From assembly GCF_001187555.1 (NCBI RefSeq), contig NZ_LFIJ01000001.1, positions 1,328,169 to 1,392,168 of the forward strand: a stretch of DNA of 64,000 bases, in the 5' to 3' direction. The notes below the pieces were generated by a model, which saw only the letters and a list, made by a program, of their open reading frames with translations, was not told where the DNA came from and did no database searches. The stretch comes from Gilvimarinus polysaccharolyticus (GTDB lineage Bacteria; Pseudomonadota; Gammaproteobacteria; Pseudomonadales; Cellvibrionaceae). This document shows, one piece after another, positions 9,872-19,346 of this stretch (within the stretch, counting starts at the first letter, position 1; each line of letters opens with the position of its first letter). The translations under genes were made by a program, and so were the position numbers.

Positions 9872-10315
9872 ATGTCGTCATATCAACATATATTAGTGGG
9901 GCTTGACCTAACCCGCGAGAGCTCAGATATATTACGCAAAGCTATTAACTTGGCCCAAGCCTGTGGTGCCAAACTAACGGTGGCACACGTTATCGAACCA
10001 CTGACATTTGCTTACGGTGGCGATATGCCCATCGATCTGTCAGAAGTGCAAGATCAACTACAAATCAAAGCCGAGCAAGAGTTACTGCGACTTATTGGTC
10101 ATATCGACTACCCGGTAGAACAAGAGCACGTACTGCTAGGCCAGCCGGCAACCGAGTTGCATTATTTAGCCAAGCAGATCGAAGCGGATTTAATTGCCGT
10201 TGGCAGCCACGGCCGTAAAGGCTTTGCCTTGTTACTCGGATCCACGTCCAACAGCGTACTGCACGGTGCCAGCTGCGACGTCCTCGCTATTCGTGTCGAG
10301 CGTCAAGAAAGCTAA
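9872..10315 (+). CDS. Universal stress protein UspA family
   Basis: This is a single-domain 147-residue Usp. The N-terminus HILVGLDLTRESSDIL has the conserved early Asp, and the C-terminal ATP-binding motif G-x2-G-x9-G-[ST] is present as GSHGRKGFALLLGSTSNSVLH, so nucleotide binding is likely. A strong AAGGAG lies before the ATG. It is convergent with uup, with a shared terminator hairpin between. Usps of this type act in general stress resistance in the cytoplasm; the specific role cannot be told from sequence. Confidence 0.92.
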   Translation: MSSYQHILVGLDLTRESSDILRKAINLAQACGAKLTVAHVIEPLTFAYGGDMPIDLSEVQDQLQIKAEQELLRLIGHIDYPVEQEHVLLGQPATELHYLAKQIEADLIAVGSHGRKGFALLLGSTSNSVLHGASCDVLAIRVERQES

Positions 10316-10342
10316 ACGCTGGGGTTAATTCGCCCAGCGTTT
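10314..10342. terminator. Terminator hairpin between usp and uup
   Basis: A perfect 10-bp stem, AAACGCTGGG (10314-10323) with CCCAGCGTTT (10333-10342), encloses a 9-nt loop. It sits between convergent genes and starts inside the usp stop codon. The runs of T on each strand are short, so it probably works in both directions with moderate strength. Confidence 0.6.
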
Positions 10343-10360
10343 AAAAACACAGCAGGACGT

Positions 10361-12307
10361 TTAAGCGCCCTGCTCTTCCAGCTCGGCCCAGCGCTCAAAG
10401 CAATCATCCAACTGCTGCTGAAGGTCACTCACTTGACGCAGGTGGGCATCAACCTGGTCGGCCGGCGAACTGTAAAAATCGGGCTCGGCCATTTGTAGTT
10501 GTAATGTTTCGAGTTGCTCCTCAAGTTTTTCAATCTTAGACGGTAAAGCGTCAAATTCTCGCTGTAACTTATAAGACAGTTTCTTTTCTGGGCTAGACTT
10601 AGCTTTATTTACCGCAGGCTTCTGCAAATTACCACTTGGCGTGGCGCTCTGGGTGGCGCCACCACCGGCGGCAGCACCAGGCTCGACCCACTTGCCACCT
10701 TGACGCAACCAATCATCGTAGCCGCCAATGTATTCTCGCACTTGACCGTGCCCTTCGAGGGCGTAAACACTGCTAACCAAGTTGTTCAAAAAAGCCCGAT
10801 CGTGGCTTACCAGTAGCACCGTCCCATCAAACTGCGCTAAGACCTCCTCTAGCAACTCCAAAGTCTCGACATCGAGATCGTTGGTCGGCTCATCGAGTAC
10901 TAAAATATTGGCGCTTTTACTAAACAACTTGGCCAACAATACACGATTGCGCTCGCCGCCCGACAAAGCTCGCACTGGCGTTCGGGCGCGCTCACCCGAG
11001 AACAAAAAGTCGCTTAAATAAGAAATAACATGCTTCGATCTGCCGTTAATTTCAATACTGTCACGTCCTTCCGAAACGTTATCGACCGCACTTTTATTTA
11101 AATCGAGCTGGTCGCGTAACTGATCAAAATAAGCCACGCTTAAATTAGTCCCCAACTTTACCTTTCCACTGTCTGGGGTCAACTCACCCAACACCAGCTT
11201 AAGCAGTGTACTTTTACCCGCACCATTAGGGCCGACCAAGCCAATACGGTCGCCGCGAATAATGCGTGTGGTGAAATTATCAATAATCGTGCGGCCGCCA
11301 TAGGCAAAGCTTACCCCTTCCAGCTCGGCCACCAATTTTCCCGACAACCCCGCCTTGCCTAAATCAAAGCTAGCATTGCCCTGTTGCACACGGCGCTCGC
11401 GACGCTCGTCACGCATATCTTTAAGCGCCCTAACCCGCCCCTCGTTGCGAGTACGGCGCGCTTTAATACCCTGCCTAATCCACACTTCTTCTTGTGCCAG
11501 TTTTTTATCAAACAGCTCATTGTGACGCGCCTCTTCGGCCAAGGCTCGCTCACGGTACTCCAAAAAGCTTTGATAATTGCCCGACCAAGTGCGCAAGTGG
11601 CCGCGATCAAGCTCGGCAATATGGGTTGCCACCGAGCGCAGCAATGCGCGGTCATGAGTAATAAAAATAAGCGCTCCGGAGTAAGCGATAAGTGCTTTCT
11701 CCAACCACTCAATAGCCGCAATATCCAAATGGTTAGTGGGCTCGTCCATTAATAAAATGTCGGGCTCAACCACTAATGCTTGCGCTAGAGCCACACGACG
11801 GCGCCAACCACCGGATAAAGACGCCATGGGTGCGCTGCCGGTCAAGTCCAGACGGGTTAAAATAGCCTCTACTTTCTGCTGTAATGCCCAGCCATCCAAC
11901 GCCTCAAGCTCCCCTTGTATTCGGGTTAGCTCTTCAACCCAAGCATCCGATGCGGCCGCATCGGCCTCTGCGCTAAGCTGTCCAGCACCTTCTGTCAGCT
12001 GATAGTAACGCGCCAACAACTGCCCCACCCCAGGCAGACCTTCGGCCACCACATCAAACACACTGCGGCCGTCAGCCTCGGGCAGCTCTTGCTCTAAACG
12101 AGCCACTCGCACTCCGCGATCTACCTTGACACTGCCGCCATCCAACGTAACCTCGCCAGTCAATACCTTCATAAAGCTGGATTTGCCCGCGCCATTGCGA
12201 CCAATTAGGCACCAACGCTGGCCTCGTTCAACGACAAAATCCACTTTGTCGAGCAATATCTGCAAGCCATAATTTAACTGGGCGCCATCTACCGTCAGCA
12301 GTGCCAT
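10361..12307 (-). CDS. uup: ABC-F ATPase Uup
   Basis: This soluble duplicated ATPase belongs to the ABC-F family, which acts on ribosomes and, for Uup, influences precise excision of transposons. It has 648 residues and two ATPase cassettes. Walker A motifs are GRNGAGKSS and GPNGAGKST, signatures are LSGGWRRR and LSGGERNR, and Walker B motifs are DILLMDEPTNHLD and ILVLDEPTNDLD. A charged linker and a C-terminal coiled coil (LPSKIEKLEEQLETLQLQ, about residues 575-645) are diagnostic for Uup. No membrane segment is present. AAAGGA lies 6 nt before the ATG. slt is divergent. Confidence 0.93.
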   Translation of the reverse strand: MALLTVDGAQLNYGLQILLDKVDFVVERGQRWCLIGRNGAGKSSFMKVLTGEVTLDGGSVKVDRGVRVARLEQELPEADGRSVFDVVAEGLPGVGQLLARYYQLTEGAGQLSAEADAAASDAWVEELTRIQGELEALDGWALQQKVEAILTRLDLTGSAPMASLSGGWRRRVALAQALVVEPDILLMDEPTNHLDIAAIEWLEKALIAYSGALIFITHDRALLRSVATHIAELDRGHLRTWSGNYQSFLEYRERALAEEARHNELFDKKLAQEEVWIRQGIKARRTRNEGRVRALKDMRDERRERRVQQGNASFDLGKAGLSGKLVAELEGVSFAYGGRTIIDNFTTRIIRGDRIGLVGPNGAGKSTLLKLVLGELTPDSGKVKLGTNLSVAYFDQLRDQLDLNKSAVDNVSEGRDSIEINGRSKHVISYLSDFLFSGERARTPVRALSGGERNRVLLAKLFSKSANILVLDEPTNDLDVETLELLEEVLAQFDGTVLLVSHDRAFLNNLVSSVYALEGHGQVREYIGGYDDWLRQGGKWVEPGAAAGGGATQSATPSGNLQKPAVNKAKSSPEKKLSYKLQREFDALPSKIEKLEEQLETLQLQMAEPDFYSSPADQVDAHLRQVSDLQQQLDDCFERWAELEEQGA

Positions 12308-12641
12308 ATATGTCCTTTCACCTGTAGGGTTAGTGCGTGTTGCTTATTCCGACTTATTAGCCAAAAAAACAAACTCTTATGGATTGTCGTTTAAGGTAGG
12401 AAATAAGAACGGAAACAGTTGCAATTGAGATCCAAAAAGTGGCAGCATGATACCTGTAAAAAGCACCGACAGACAGGTTTCTGCGGGCAAATACACTATA
12501 ATAATGAGCGATCTAGGCCAATAGAATTCACTTTTGGGGGTCGTAAGCGATAGATGTGTCAATTCCGCTGCCACACACCTAAAATAGGCCACTGTAATAG
12601 TCGCCTATAACCGCAGCGATTTGACATCACGAGGAACCGCA
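12308..12641. other. Intergenic region between uup and slt
   Basis: This 334-nt divergent region has no convincing gene. A perfect -10 hexamer TATAAT occurs at 12497-12502 on the plus strand, about 140 nt before slt, but without a good -35. A 6-bp inverted repeat ATAGGC/GCCTAT lies near 12585-12610. Promoters for both flanking genes are expected here. Confidence 0.45.
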
Positions 12642-14636
12642 ATGCAGTTTTTGCGATCAAGTTTAACTTTAAATGCCGGCGCACTAACAACCGGGCGAAT
12701 TGCTGGCATAGTAACGTTGGCAATACTGCTCGGTTGTAACCATGCTCATGCCGCCACTACAAGTATTGCCGCCCCACCGTCAATTGCCGACAAAACCGAA
12801 CAGCGCAAGCTTTACAATCAGGCGCAAAATGCCATTCGTAACGGCCGCAATAGTGAATACCAAGAACTGCTGGCCGAGCTGGAGCATTATCCACTCAAGC
12901 CTTATCTCGAGTACAACTACATCAACCGCCGCTTTTCGCGCTTGCCCGCCGCCGAGATCGCCAAATTTGAACGCGATTACCCCGGTTCATACTTGGCTGA
13001 CAAGCTCAATCGCCGTTGGGTCGAAAAATTAGCCGAAAAAGGTAAATGGGCCGATGTAGTTACTCAGTATCGTGCTGATAACGCCACCACAGAGCTCACC
13101 TGCTTTTATTTACGCGGCCGCGTTATTACCGGAGACAGTACGGCCTACAATGAAGTCGCCGATATTTGGAGCGTCGGCCACTCACAACCCAAAGCTTGCG
13201 ACCCTTTATTTGCCAACTGGATAAAACAAGGTGGCGTAACAGACGCAATCGCTTGGCAGCGATTTATCAAAGCCATAGACAACCGACAGCGCTCATTGGC
13301 GCGCTACGTAACAAAATTAATGTCACCCGAAACCAAGCAGCTTGCCAACCTGTACGATGAGGTAGACCGCAACCCGCGCGCGTTACGGAATATGGAGCGT
13401 TTTGGTAAACAAAGTGCCGACATGCAACAGCTTATCTTGCATGGTTTGCAGCGGCTTTCGCTGCGCGATGCCGAACTTGCCAACGACTTATGGCATCGCT
13501 ACGATGCGCAACAATTATTTGCCGATAACGCGCGCCTAGAAACCCAGCGCTATATTGCCGTGCGACTGTTGCGCCAAGGACACACCGCTGAGACCGAAGC
13601 GCTCATCAAAGCCACCCCCGCTCTTAGCTCAGAAGATCTTGCCGAATGGTTAGTGCGCGATGCCCTGCGCAACCTAGATTGGCATCGAGTCAACAAGTGG
13701 ATCGCCATGTTGCCAGCAGAGGCGCGCGCCACCGAGCGCTGGCGCTACTGGCAAGCTCGCGCACTCGAAAACACCGGCGGCGCACCAGAGCAAATCAAGG
13801 CGTTGTATAAGCAAGTAGCTCAAACCCGCAGCTTTTACGGCTTCCTATCGGCCGACCAGCTAAACATACCTTACGAGTTAGTCGACAAACCCGTCGTTGT
13901 CCCCAGCGTTACTCGCGATGAAGTCGCGTTAATTGGCGGCGTCCAGCGCGCGCGCGAGTTATTTATTTTAGGTAAATCCCTCGATGCACGCCGCGAGTGG
14001 TACCACACCACGCGTGAACTTAACGAGGCGCAAGTGTTTGCCGCCGGCAAACTCGCCGAAAGCTGGGGCTGGCACCGCAATGGCATCCAAGCCATGATTC
14101 AAGTGCGCTATTGGGACGATCTCGAGCTGCGTTTTCCTCTAGCCTACCAAGAGCACGTTAACACCACCGCTAAAGATCTATCGGTGGCACCGCATTTGTT
14201 ATTCGCCATCGCCCGCCAAGAAAGTGCGTTTACCGCCGATGCTCGATCCTCTGCCGGTGCGCTTGGCTTAATGCAATTATTGCCCTCAACCGCCAAACAA
14301 ACAGCGCATCGCTCGGGCATGAGCTTCTCAACTTATGACCTGCTCGAACCTGCGACCAATATCGCCTTAGGCGGTCGTTACTTAAATCAACTGCTTAATC
14401 AATTTGATGGCAACCGTATTCTCGCCGCTGCCGCTTACAATGCAGGGCCTAATCGCGTTAAAAAATGGTTGAGCAAAAACAGCAGCCTACCTTACGATGT
14501 GTGGATTGAGACCATCCCTTATCGTGAAACCCGCGGCTACGTCCAAAACGTTCTATCTTATTCGGTCATTTATGGTTATCGATTGGGTGAAGCCAAGCCG
14601 TTTATTACCGCAAGTGAAGCCGGCAGCTCGCTGTAA
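12642..14636 (+). CDS. slt: Soluble lytic murein transglycosylase
   Basis: This periplasmic enzyme cleaves peptidoglycan glycan strands to 1,6-anhydromuropeptides. The start is ATG 12642 with GAGGAA upstream, giving 664 residues (E. coli Slt70 is 645). An N-terminal signal region (ITLAILLGCNHAHAA) precedes a long superhelical U- and L-domain. The catalytic domain has the active Glu527 in ARQESAFTADA, then SSAGALGLMQLLPSTA and AAAYNAGPNRVKKWL. The Cys in LLGCNHA might suggest a lipobox, but residues around it fit a normal Sec signal better. The neighbouring uup/usp order matches Pseudomonas. Confidence 0.95.
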   Translation: MQFLRSSLTLNAGALTTGRIAGIVTLAILLGCNHAHAATTSIAAPPSIADKTEQRKLYNQAQNAIRNGRNSEYQELLAELEHYPLKPYLEYNYINRRFSRLPAAEIAKFERDYPGSYLADKLNRRWVEKLAEKGKWADVVTQYRADNATTELTCFYLRGRVITGDSTAYNEVADIWSVGHSQPKACDPLFANWIKQGGVTDAIAWQRFIKAIDNRQRSLARYVTKLMSPETKQLANLYDEVDRNPRALRNMERFGKQSADMQQLILHGLQRLSLRDAELANDLWHRYDAQQLFADNARLETQRYIAVRLLRQGHTAETEALIKATPALSSEDLAEWLVRDALRNLDWHRVNKWIAMLPAEARATERWRYWQARALENTGGAPEQIKALYKQVAQTRSFYGFLSADQLNIPYELVDKPVVVPSVTRDEVALIGGVQRARELFILGKSLDARREWYHTTRELNEAQVFAAGKLAESWGWHRNGIQAMIQVRYWDDLELRFPLAYQEHVNTTAKDLSVAPHLLFAIARQESAFTADARSSAGALGLMQLLPSTAKQTAHRSGMSFSTYDLLEPATNIALGGRYLNQLLNQFDGNRILAAAAYNAGPNRVKKWLSKNSSLPYDVWIETIPYRETRGYVQNVLSYSVIYGYRLGEAKPFITASEAGSSL

Positions 14637-14824
14637 CTTGCGCGGCCTCGGCCACTCAACTCGTATGAATATTACAATTTGTTACTTAAATGTAACTTTA
14701 CATGCCATTTAATGTGATTTGTCCTACAATGATAATGCTAAGCTTGGCAGTTTTATAGGCTGCCTTTACTCATTCGCTATTTTATTCTAGGGCATACTGC
14801 CCCTAAGGCTTGTCGGTCGCTGTC

Positions 14825-16057
14825 ATGCTCCAAGAACTTCCGCTACTGGCTCGACAACCAATATTTAATTGCAGCATGGAGGTAATCGCTTACGAGCTGC
14901 TCTATCGCACCGACAATAAAAACTGCGCCAATATCACAGACAGTAATTCAGCCAGCACCCAGGTCCTACTCAACACCTTTGTAGAGTTATCAATTGAAAA
15001 AGTTGTTGGGAAACGTCTAGCCTTTATAAACTTTACCGCCACACTAATGGAAACACGATTTCCGTTTGATACATCGCAATTGGTTATCGAAGTTTTAGAA
15101 AGTGAAACCATTGATGCAAGCTTGCTCCACAACCTAAAAAAACTCCGTGAAGAAGGCTTTTCTATCGCCCTAGATGACTTTGTTTTAACCGAACAAAGTG
15201 CCGCACTTGTCCCCTATGCTGATATTGTCAAGCTTGACGTTCTAGACTTAACCGACGCTCAACTGATTGCCCACATCAATTATTTAAAACCTCTAGGCGT
15301 ACAACTTCTTGCCGAAAAAATTGAAACATTCGAAATGCTAGAACACTGCCGGGCATTAGGGTTTGATTTATTTCAAGGCTATTTTCTAGAGCGACCACAA
15401 ATCATCAAAGGCCAGCGCTTAACTGAAAGCAAGCAAGCGGTGTTGCAACTACTGGCGCAACTTAACGACCCTGACGCAGCATTTGAAGATATTGAAACTA
15501 TTATCGCGCGCGACCCAGTACTCAGCTATAAACTGTTACGATTGGTTAACTCTGCCGCCTTTGGCTTACCGCGCATTATCGAATCACTACGTCAAGCACT
15601 CACCTTGCTCGGACTTACCATTATCCGTAACTGGATAGGCTTACTAGCGATGGCCAAACTTGGTGACAAGCCTGCCGAGCTATCAGTTAAAGCTCTTAGT
15701 CGCGCTAAATTGTGCGAACTAATTGCCAGCCAAACTCGACCACAAATTCAATGCGGCACTTTTTTTACGGTAGGCTTATTATCGACGCTTGGAGCGTTTA
15801 TGAACCTGCCGTTAATAGAGGTTCTGGACGACATTAAATTAAGCGATGCCCTGCGCTACGCGCTGCTAGATCACACTGGGGTTGAAGGGCAAATACTCAG
15901 CAGTGTTATTCACTACGAGTATGGCGAATGGAATGCGATTGACTGGGATTTTTTAGCCACGCTGCAGTTAAATCCACATACGTTGTCGGCTTTGTATTTA
16001 GAAACGCTAGAGTGGGTAGATCAAACCATGTCGGCACTACAGACCGATACCAACTAG
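14825..16057 (+). CDS. EAL-HDOD (YuxH-type) signalling protein
   Basis: This 410-residue protein has an N-terminal EAL-like domain (residues 1-200) and a C-terminal HDOD domain (about 205-400; FEDIETIIARDPVLSYKLLRLVNSAAFG). The EAL signature is altered to YELLYR, although LDDF, VKLDVLD and AEKIE remain. That pattern is typical of YuxH-family proteins, which usually lack c-di-GMP phosphodiesterase activity and act through protein contacts. ATG 14825 is chosen; a TTG at 14810 would add five residues, and the AAGG at 14805-14808 is poorly spaced for both. No membrane helix is seen. The gene stands alone. Confidence 0.88.
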   Translation: MLQELPLLARQPIFNCSMEVIAYELLYRTDNKNCANITDSNSASTQVLLNTFVELSIEKVVGKRLAFINFTATLMETRFPFDTSQLVIEVLESETIDASLLHNLKKLREEGFSIALDDFVLTEQSAALVPYADIVKLDVLDLTDAQLIAHINYLKPLGVQLLAEKIETFEMLEHCRALGFDLFQGYFLERPQIIKGQRLTESKQAVLQLLAQLNDPDAAFEDIETIIARDPVLSYKLLRLVNSAAFGLPRIIESLRQALTLLGLTIIRNWIGLLAMAKLGDKPAELSVKALSRAKLCELIASQTRPQIQCGTFFTVGLLSTLGAFMNLPLIEVLDDIKLSDALRYALLDHTGVEGQILSSVIHYEYGEWNAIDWDFLATLQLNPHTLSALYLETLEWVDQTMSALQTDTN

Positions 16058-16124
16058 CAGCACCGAAGAAACACAAATCACTCACCTACCAATGGCTAAT
16101 GCCCTGCTTTTTATCCAACCTTTT

Positions 16125-16373
16125 TTACTGGGCTTTCTTTGAATCAAGCAACCAGGCATTCAACCGCTCGGCATCAAACGGCCAATCCAGTTCACTACCG
16201 GTCGATGATCGCAATACAGGAATCCGAACACCATAGCGTTCAATCAGGGCATCGTCTGTTGCGATATCGATAGTGCTCAGCTGTAAAAAATCTGCGTGAA
16301 CGGCTAGCAGCTCCTGCGCATTTTCACACAAGTGGCAACCGGCTGTTGTTAGCAAAATAATAGATTGATCCAT
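16125..16373 (-). CDS. Glutaredoxin-like protein (DUF836 family)
   Basis: This is an 82-residue thioredoxin-fold protein. The N-terminal strand IILLTTAGCHLCENA carries a C-x2-C redox pair, followed by the cis-proline segment RIPVLR. It has the length and layout of the DUF836 glutaredoxin-like family. It is probably a small cytoplasmic thiol-disulfide protein with unknown partner. It lies 71 nt downstream of the FHA-domain gene on the same strand, with a hairpin between them. Confidence 0.82.
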   Translation of the reverse strand: MDQSIILLTTAGCHLCENAQELLAVHADFLQLSTIDIATDDALIERYGVRIPVLRSSTGSELDWPFDAERLNAWLLDSKKAQ

Positions 16374-16387
16374 AACATACCAGCATC

Positions 16388-16424
16388 GTCAGCCTCGGGC
16401 TTTAACTTAAGGCCCCAGGCTGAC
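16388..16424 (-). terminator. Hairpin between FHA and glutaredoxin-like genes
   Basis: Outer arms GTCAGCCT (16388-16395) and AGGCTGAC (16417-16424) pair perfectly. Inner GGGCTT and AAG/CCC arms extend the stem with single-base bulges. There is no T-run after it on the minus strand, so it may be a weak terminator or an RNA-stabilising hairpin. Confidence 0.4.
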
Positions 16425-16444
16425 TTATAAGCACTTCGCCGCAG

Positions 16445-17320
16445 TTAACTGCGGGTTAGATATAAAGCCACAACGACAATCACCGTCAAGACTCCCAGCA
16501 CCAATAGGCCAGCAGCACCATAGCGGGGCTTATCTGTCTCGGTGTTTGTATTTTCTCGCGACTCACGAACCTCACCCGTCGACGCGGGCTGCATCGACCG
16601 CGGGCCATGTGACTTACCGGCATTAAGAGCAGGCTTTCCTGGTTGGCGCACGGTCGTTTGCGACATTTCATCAGAAGGACCAATTACGCCAAAACTTAAA
16701 GTATCAAAACGTAAATCATCGCCGCGCTTAACCCGCGATTCTGTCACCTGCCTGCCATTTAAAAAGGTACCGTTAGCAGAGCCCAGATCTTTGACATAAA
16801 GCACACCATCGATAACATTTAGCTCGGCATGACGACGTGATAAATGTGCCGCAGCAAGGGAGATATCACAGTCGCTCGAACGGCCCACAATGTTGGCAGT
16901 GCGCAGCGGGAACACCCGGTTTTGCAATGCAGAGTGATTGGCTTTAAGGGCCCAACCGGTCGATTTTGGCACCCGGATACTGGTCTTCTCTGCCTTAGCC
17001 GCTACTTTCGCTGTACTGGCCGCTGCCGTTCCGACTTTCGGGTCAATGACCTCAAGCTCTATACCCGCTAAGGTAATGATGTCGCCTGGAATCATTTTTC
17101 TGGGGGACTTTACTTCTTTGCCGTTTAATAACACTTCACTGCTAGGAACTAAGTTCACCAGCTCAAGTTGCTCATGCTCGACATTAATTTTAAGATGTCG
17201 ATCCGCCACATCAGGCGCATCAACCACTAACTGATTGTTTTTATCACGACCTATTTCGACGCTGGGCTCGACAAGCCATACCGCACTGTATTTTTTGTTT
17301 TTAAAGCGGATTTTCAGCAT
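16445..17320 (-). CDS. Double FHA-domain protein with C-terminal membrane anchor
   Basis: FHA domains bind phosphothreonine peptides. This 291-residue protein has two. The first (residues about 1-92) contains EIGRDKNNQLV and DVADRHLKI. The second (about 125-215) has the full set GRSSDCD, LSRRHAEL and GSANGTFLNG. A low-complexity linker follows, then one membrane helix at the extreme C-terminus (GLLVLGVLTVIVVVALYL), so the FHA domains face the cytoplasm. AAAGGA precedes the ATG. No kinase, phosphatase or secretion-system gene is adjacent, so its partner is unknown. Confidence 0.88.
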   Translation of the reverse strand: MLKIRFKNKKYSAVWLVEPSVEIGRDKNNQLVVDAPDVADRHLKINVEHEQLELVNLVPSSEVLLNGKEVKSPRKMIPGDIITLAGIELEVIDPKVGTAAASTAKVAAKAEKTSIRVPKSTGWALKANHSALQNRVFPLRTANIVGRSSDCDISLAAAHLSRRHAELNVIDGVLYVKDLGSANGTFLNGRQVTESRVKRGDDLRFDTLSFGVIGPSDEMSQTTVRQPGKPALNAGKSHGPRSMQPASTGEVRESRENTNTETDKPRYGAAGLLVLGVLTVIVVVALYLTRS

Positions 17321-17615
17321 ATTCAGATCCTTTTATCTGCCAGTCAAGAAGTCATTGATAATGCTACACAGACACGAAGTTTTCAAGCAATACAGCGTTT
17401 AATCAACTCTGCGAGTGCGCTTTTACGCAAGACACTGCGGCTTAATGATCGGCCCTGACTATAAAATTGCCCAACAACATCGCCAAGCCAGATAGCCACT
17501 ATTGGTGTTAACGTTAAATGTGGATATAGCGAGTAATTGAGCCAAATCGTCGAGCAAGCTAGAATGCGCAGCTACACCAAACGCCCCACATGATTTTTAC
17601 CGGATCTGGACGCCA
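17321..17615. other. Divergent intergenic region FHA gene / cmoA
   Basis: This 295-nt region contains no open frame of note, hairpin or clear promoter hexamer pair that I could recognise. It should hold the promoters of both divergent units. Confidence 0.4.
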
Positions 17616-18350
17616 ATGACTGAGCAAAAAGACACTCTGTACGCTAACCCTTTGGCTCAGGTAGATAGCTTCAGCTTTGATCAACAAGTAGTCGATGTAT
17701 TCCCCGATATGATCAAGCGATCAGTGCCGGGCTACCCGACTATTGTGAATATGATTGGCTCACTGGCCGAGCGTTACGTAACCGCCAGCAGCCATTGTTA
17801 CGACCTTGGCTGCTCACTAGGAGCGGCAACACTGGCCATGCGCCACCGTATTCAAACGGCAGGCTGCCGGATTATCGCCGTAGACAACTCACCGGCCATG
17901 ATCCAGCGCGCCCGGCAAGTCATTGCCGCCGATAGCCAAGAAGAGATTCCGGTAGAGTTTATCGAGGGCCGAATTCAAGATGTGGCCATAGACAACGCGT
18001 CGATGACAGTACTGAATTTCACCCTACAGTTTATTGATATTGCCGAGCGGCCGACTCTGCTCGATAACATCTGCCGTGGGCTAAATCCCGGCGGGATACT
18101 GATCATGTCCGAGAAGGTCGCCTTTGACGACCCACCGCACCAAGAGCTAATGACTCAGCTACACCACAATTTTAAACGCGCCAACGGCTACAGTGATCTT
18201 GAAATTGCTCAAAAACGCGCCTCTATCGAGAACGTGCTGGTTCCCGAATCTCTCACCACCCACCGCAATCGTCTGCGCGCGGCTGGATTCTCTAGTGTCG
18301 ATGTATGGTTTCAATGCCTTAACTTCGCTTCAATAATTGCCATTAAATGA
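17616..18350 (+). CDS. cmoA: Carboxy-S-adenosyl-L-methionine synthase CmoA
   Basis: CmoA turns SAM and prephenate into carboxy-SAM for wobble-uridine modification. The product has 244 residues (E. coli 247). It shows the SAM-binding motif [14 protein letters not shown], the acidic loop [13 protein letters not shown], and the C-terminal [14 protein letters not shown], all typical of CmoA. It overlaps cmoB by 4 nt (ATGA), so the two enzymes of the pathway are translated together. The N-terminal [20 protein letters not shown] is also a family hallmark. Confidence 0.97.
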   Translation: MTEQKDTLYANPLAQVDSFSFDQQVVDVFPDMIKRSVPGYPTIVNMIGSLAERYVTASSHCYDLGCSLGAATLAMRHRIQTAGCRIIAVDNSPAMIQRARQVIAADSQEEIPVEFIEGRIQDVAIDNASMTVLNFTLQFIDIAERPTLLDNICRGLNPGGILIMSEKVAFDDPPHQELMTQLHHNFKRANGYSDLEIAQKRASIENVLVPESLTTHRNRLRAAGFSSVDVWFQCLNFASIIAIK

Positions 18351-19318
18351 TCAAATTTAACGCTCTATTAGCCTTTATCAAAAATCATGATTCGCTCTCC
18401 CCTTGGGCAGAAACCCTTGAGCATGACATCGCTCACGGGCTCGACACCCAGCGCTTTGGCGACCTTCCCGGCTGGCTCGAAACGCTAAAAAAACTCCCCC
18501 ACATTACACCCGACTCGATAACCTTAGATGAAAACGTCAGCGTCACCGGTGCGCTCGAGCAACAAAAACTAACGGAGGCCAATGATGCGCTGCGAGCGCT
18601 TATTCCATGGCGCAAAGGCCCTTACGATATTCACGGTATAAAGATCGATACTGAGTGGCGCTCGGACTGGAAATGGCAGCGCATTCGCAAGCAAATAGCA
18701 CCACTGAAGCATCGGCTAGTGCTTGATGTTGGCTGCGGGAATGGCTACCACGGTTGGCGCATGCTGGGCGATGGCGCCAGCCGCGTTATCGGTATAGATC
18801 CCTCGCCACGTTTTGTGGTGCAGTTTCAAGCCATCAAACATTTTTTAGGTGCGCACCACCCCATCGATGTATTACCGCTGGGAATCGAACATTTACCGGC
18901 AGAGCTTGGCGCTTTTGACACCACCTTTTCGATGGGCGTGTTTTATCACCGCCGCTCACCTATGGACCATTTACGTGAGCTAAGAGCGACGCTGCGCCCA
19001 GGCGGGCAGCTGGTATTAGAGACGCTGATCATTGACGGTAAAGATGGCGAGGTTTTAGTACCCGAAGATCGTTATGCGATGATGCGCAACGTATGGTTTT
19101 TACCTAGCGTCCCCAGCATGCTCAGCTGGATGCGTAAATGTGGTTTGCGCAACCCACGGGTTGTCGATGTTTGCCCCACTACACTTGACGAGCAACGCAG
19201 TACCGATTGGATGCACTTTCACTCACTGGATAAATTTCTTGACCCTGAAAACCCACAACGCACGGTTGAAGGCCACCCGGCTCCGGTGCGCGCTGTATTT
19301 TTAGCCGAAGCGCCTTAA
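18347..19318 (+). CDS. cmoB: tRNA U34 carboxymethyltransferase CmoB
   Basis: CmoB transfers the carboxymethyl group from carboxy-SAM to 5-hydroxyuridine-34 of tRNA, giving uridine-5-oxyacetic acid, which widens codon reading. It has 323 residues, the normal length. The motif [21 protein letters not shown] binds the cofactor. [22 protein letters not shown] and [19 protein letters not shown] are characteristic of CmoB. It is translationally coupled to cmoA by a 4-nt overlap and convergent with the flavodoxin gene. Confidence 0.97.
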   Translation: MIKFNALLAFIKNHDSLSPWAETLEHDIAHGLDTQRFGDLPGWLETLKKLPHITPDSITLDENVSVTGALEQQKLTEANDALRALIPWRKGPYDIHGIKIDTEWRSDWKWQRIRKQIAPLKHRLVLDVGCGNGYHGWRMLGDGASRVIGIDPSPRFVVQFQAIKHFLGAHHPIDVLPLGIEHLPAELGAFDTTFSMGVFYHRRSPMDHLRELRATLRPGGQLVLETLIIDGKDGEVLVPEDRYAMMRNVWFLPSVPSMLSWMRKCGLRNPRVVDVCPTTLDEQRSTDWMHFHSLDKFLDPENPQRTVEGHPAPVRAVFLAEAP

Positions 19319-19346
19319 AGCAGGCGCGCCAACAATACCGAGCGAT

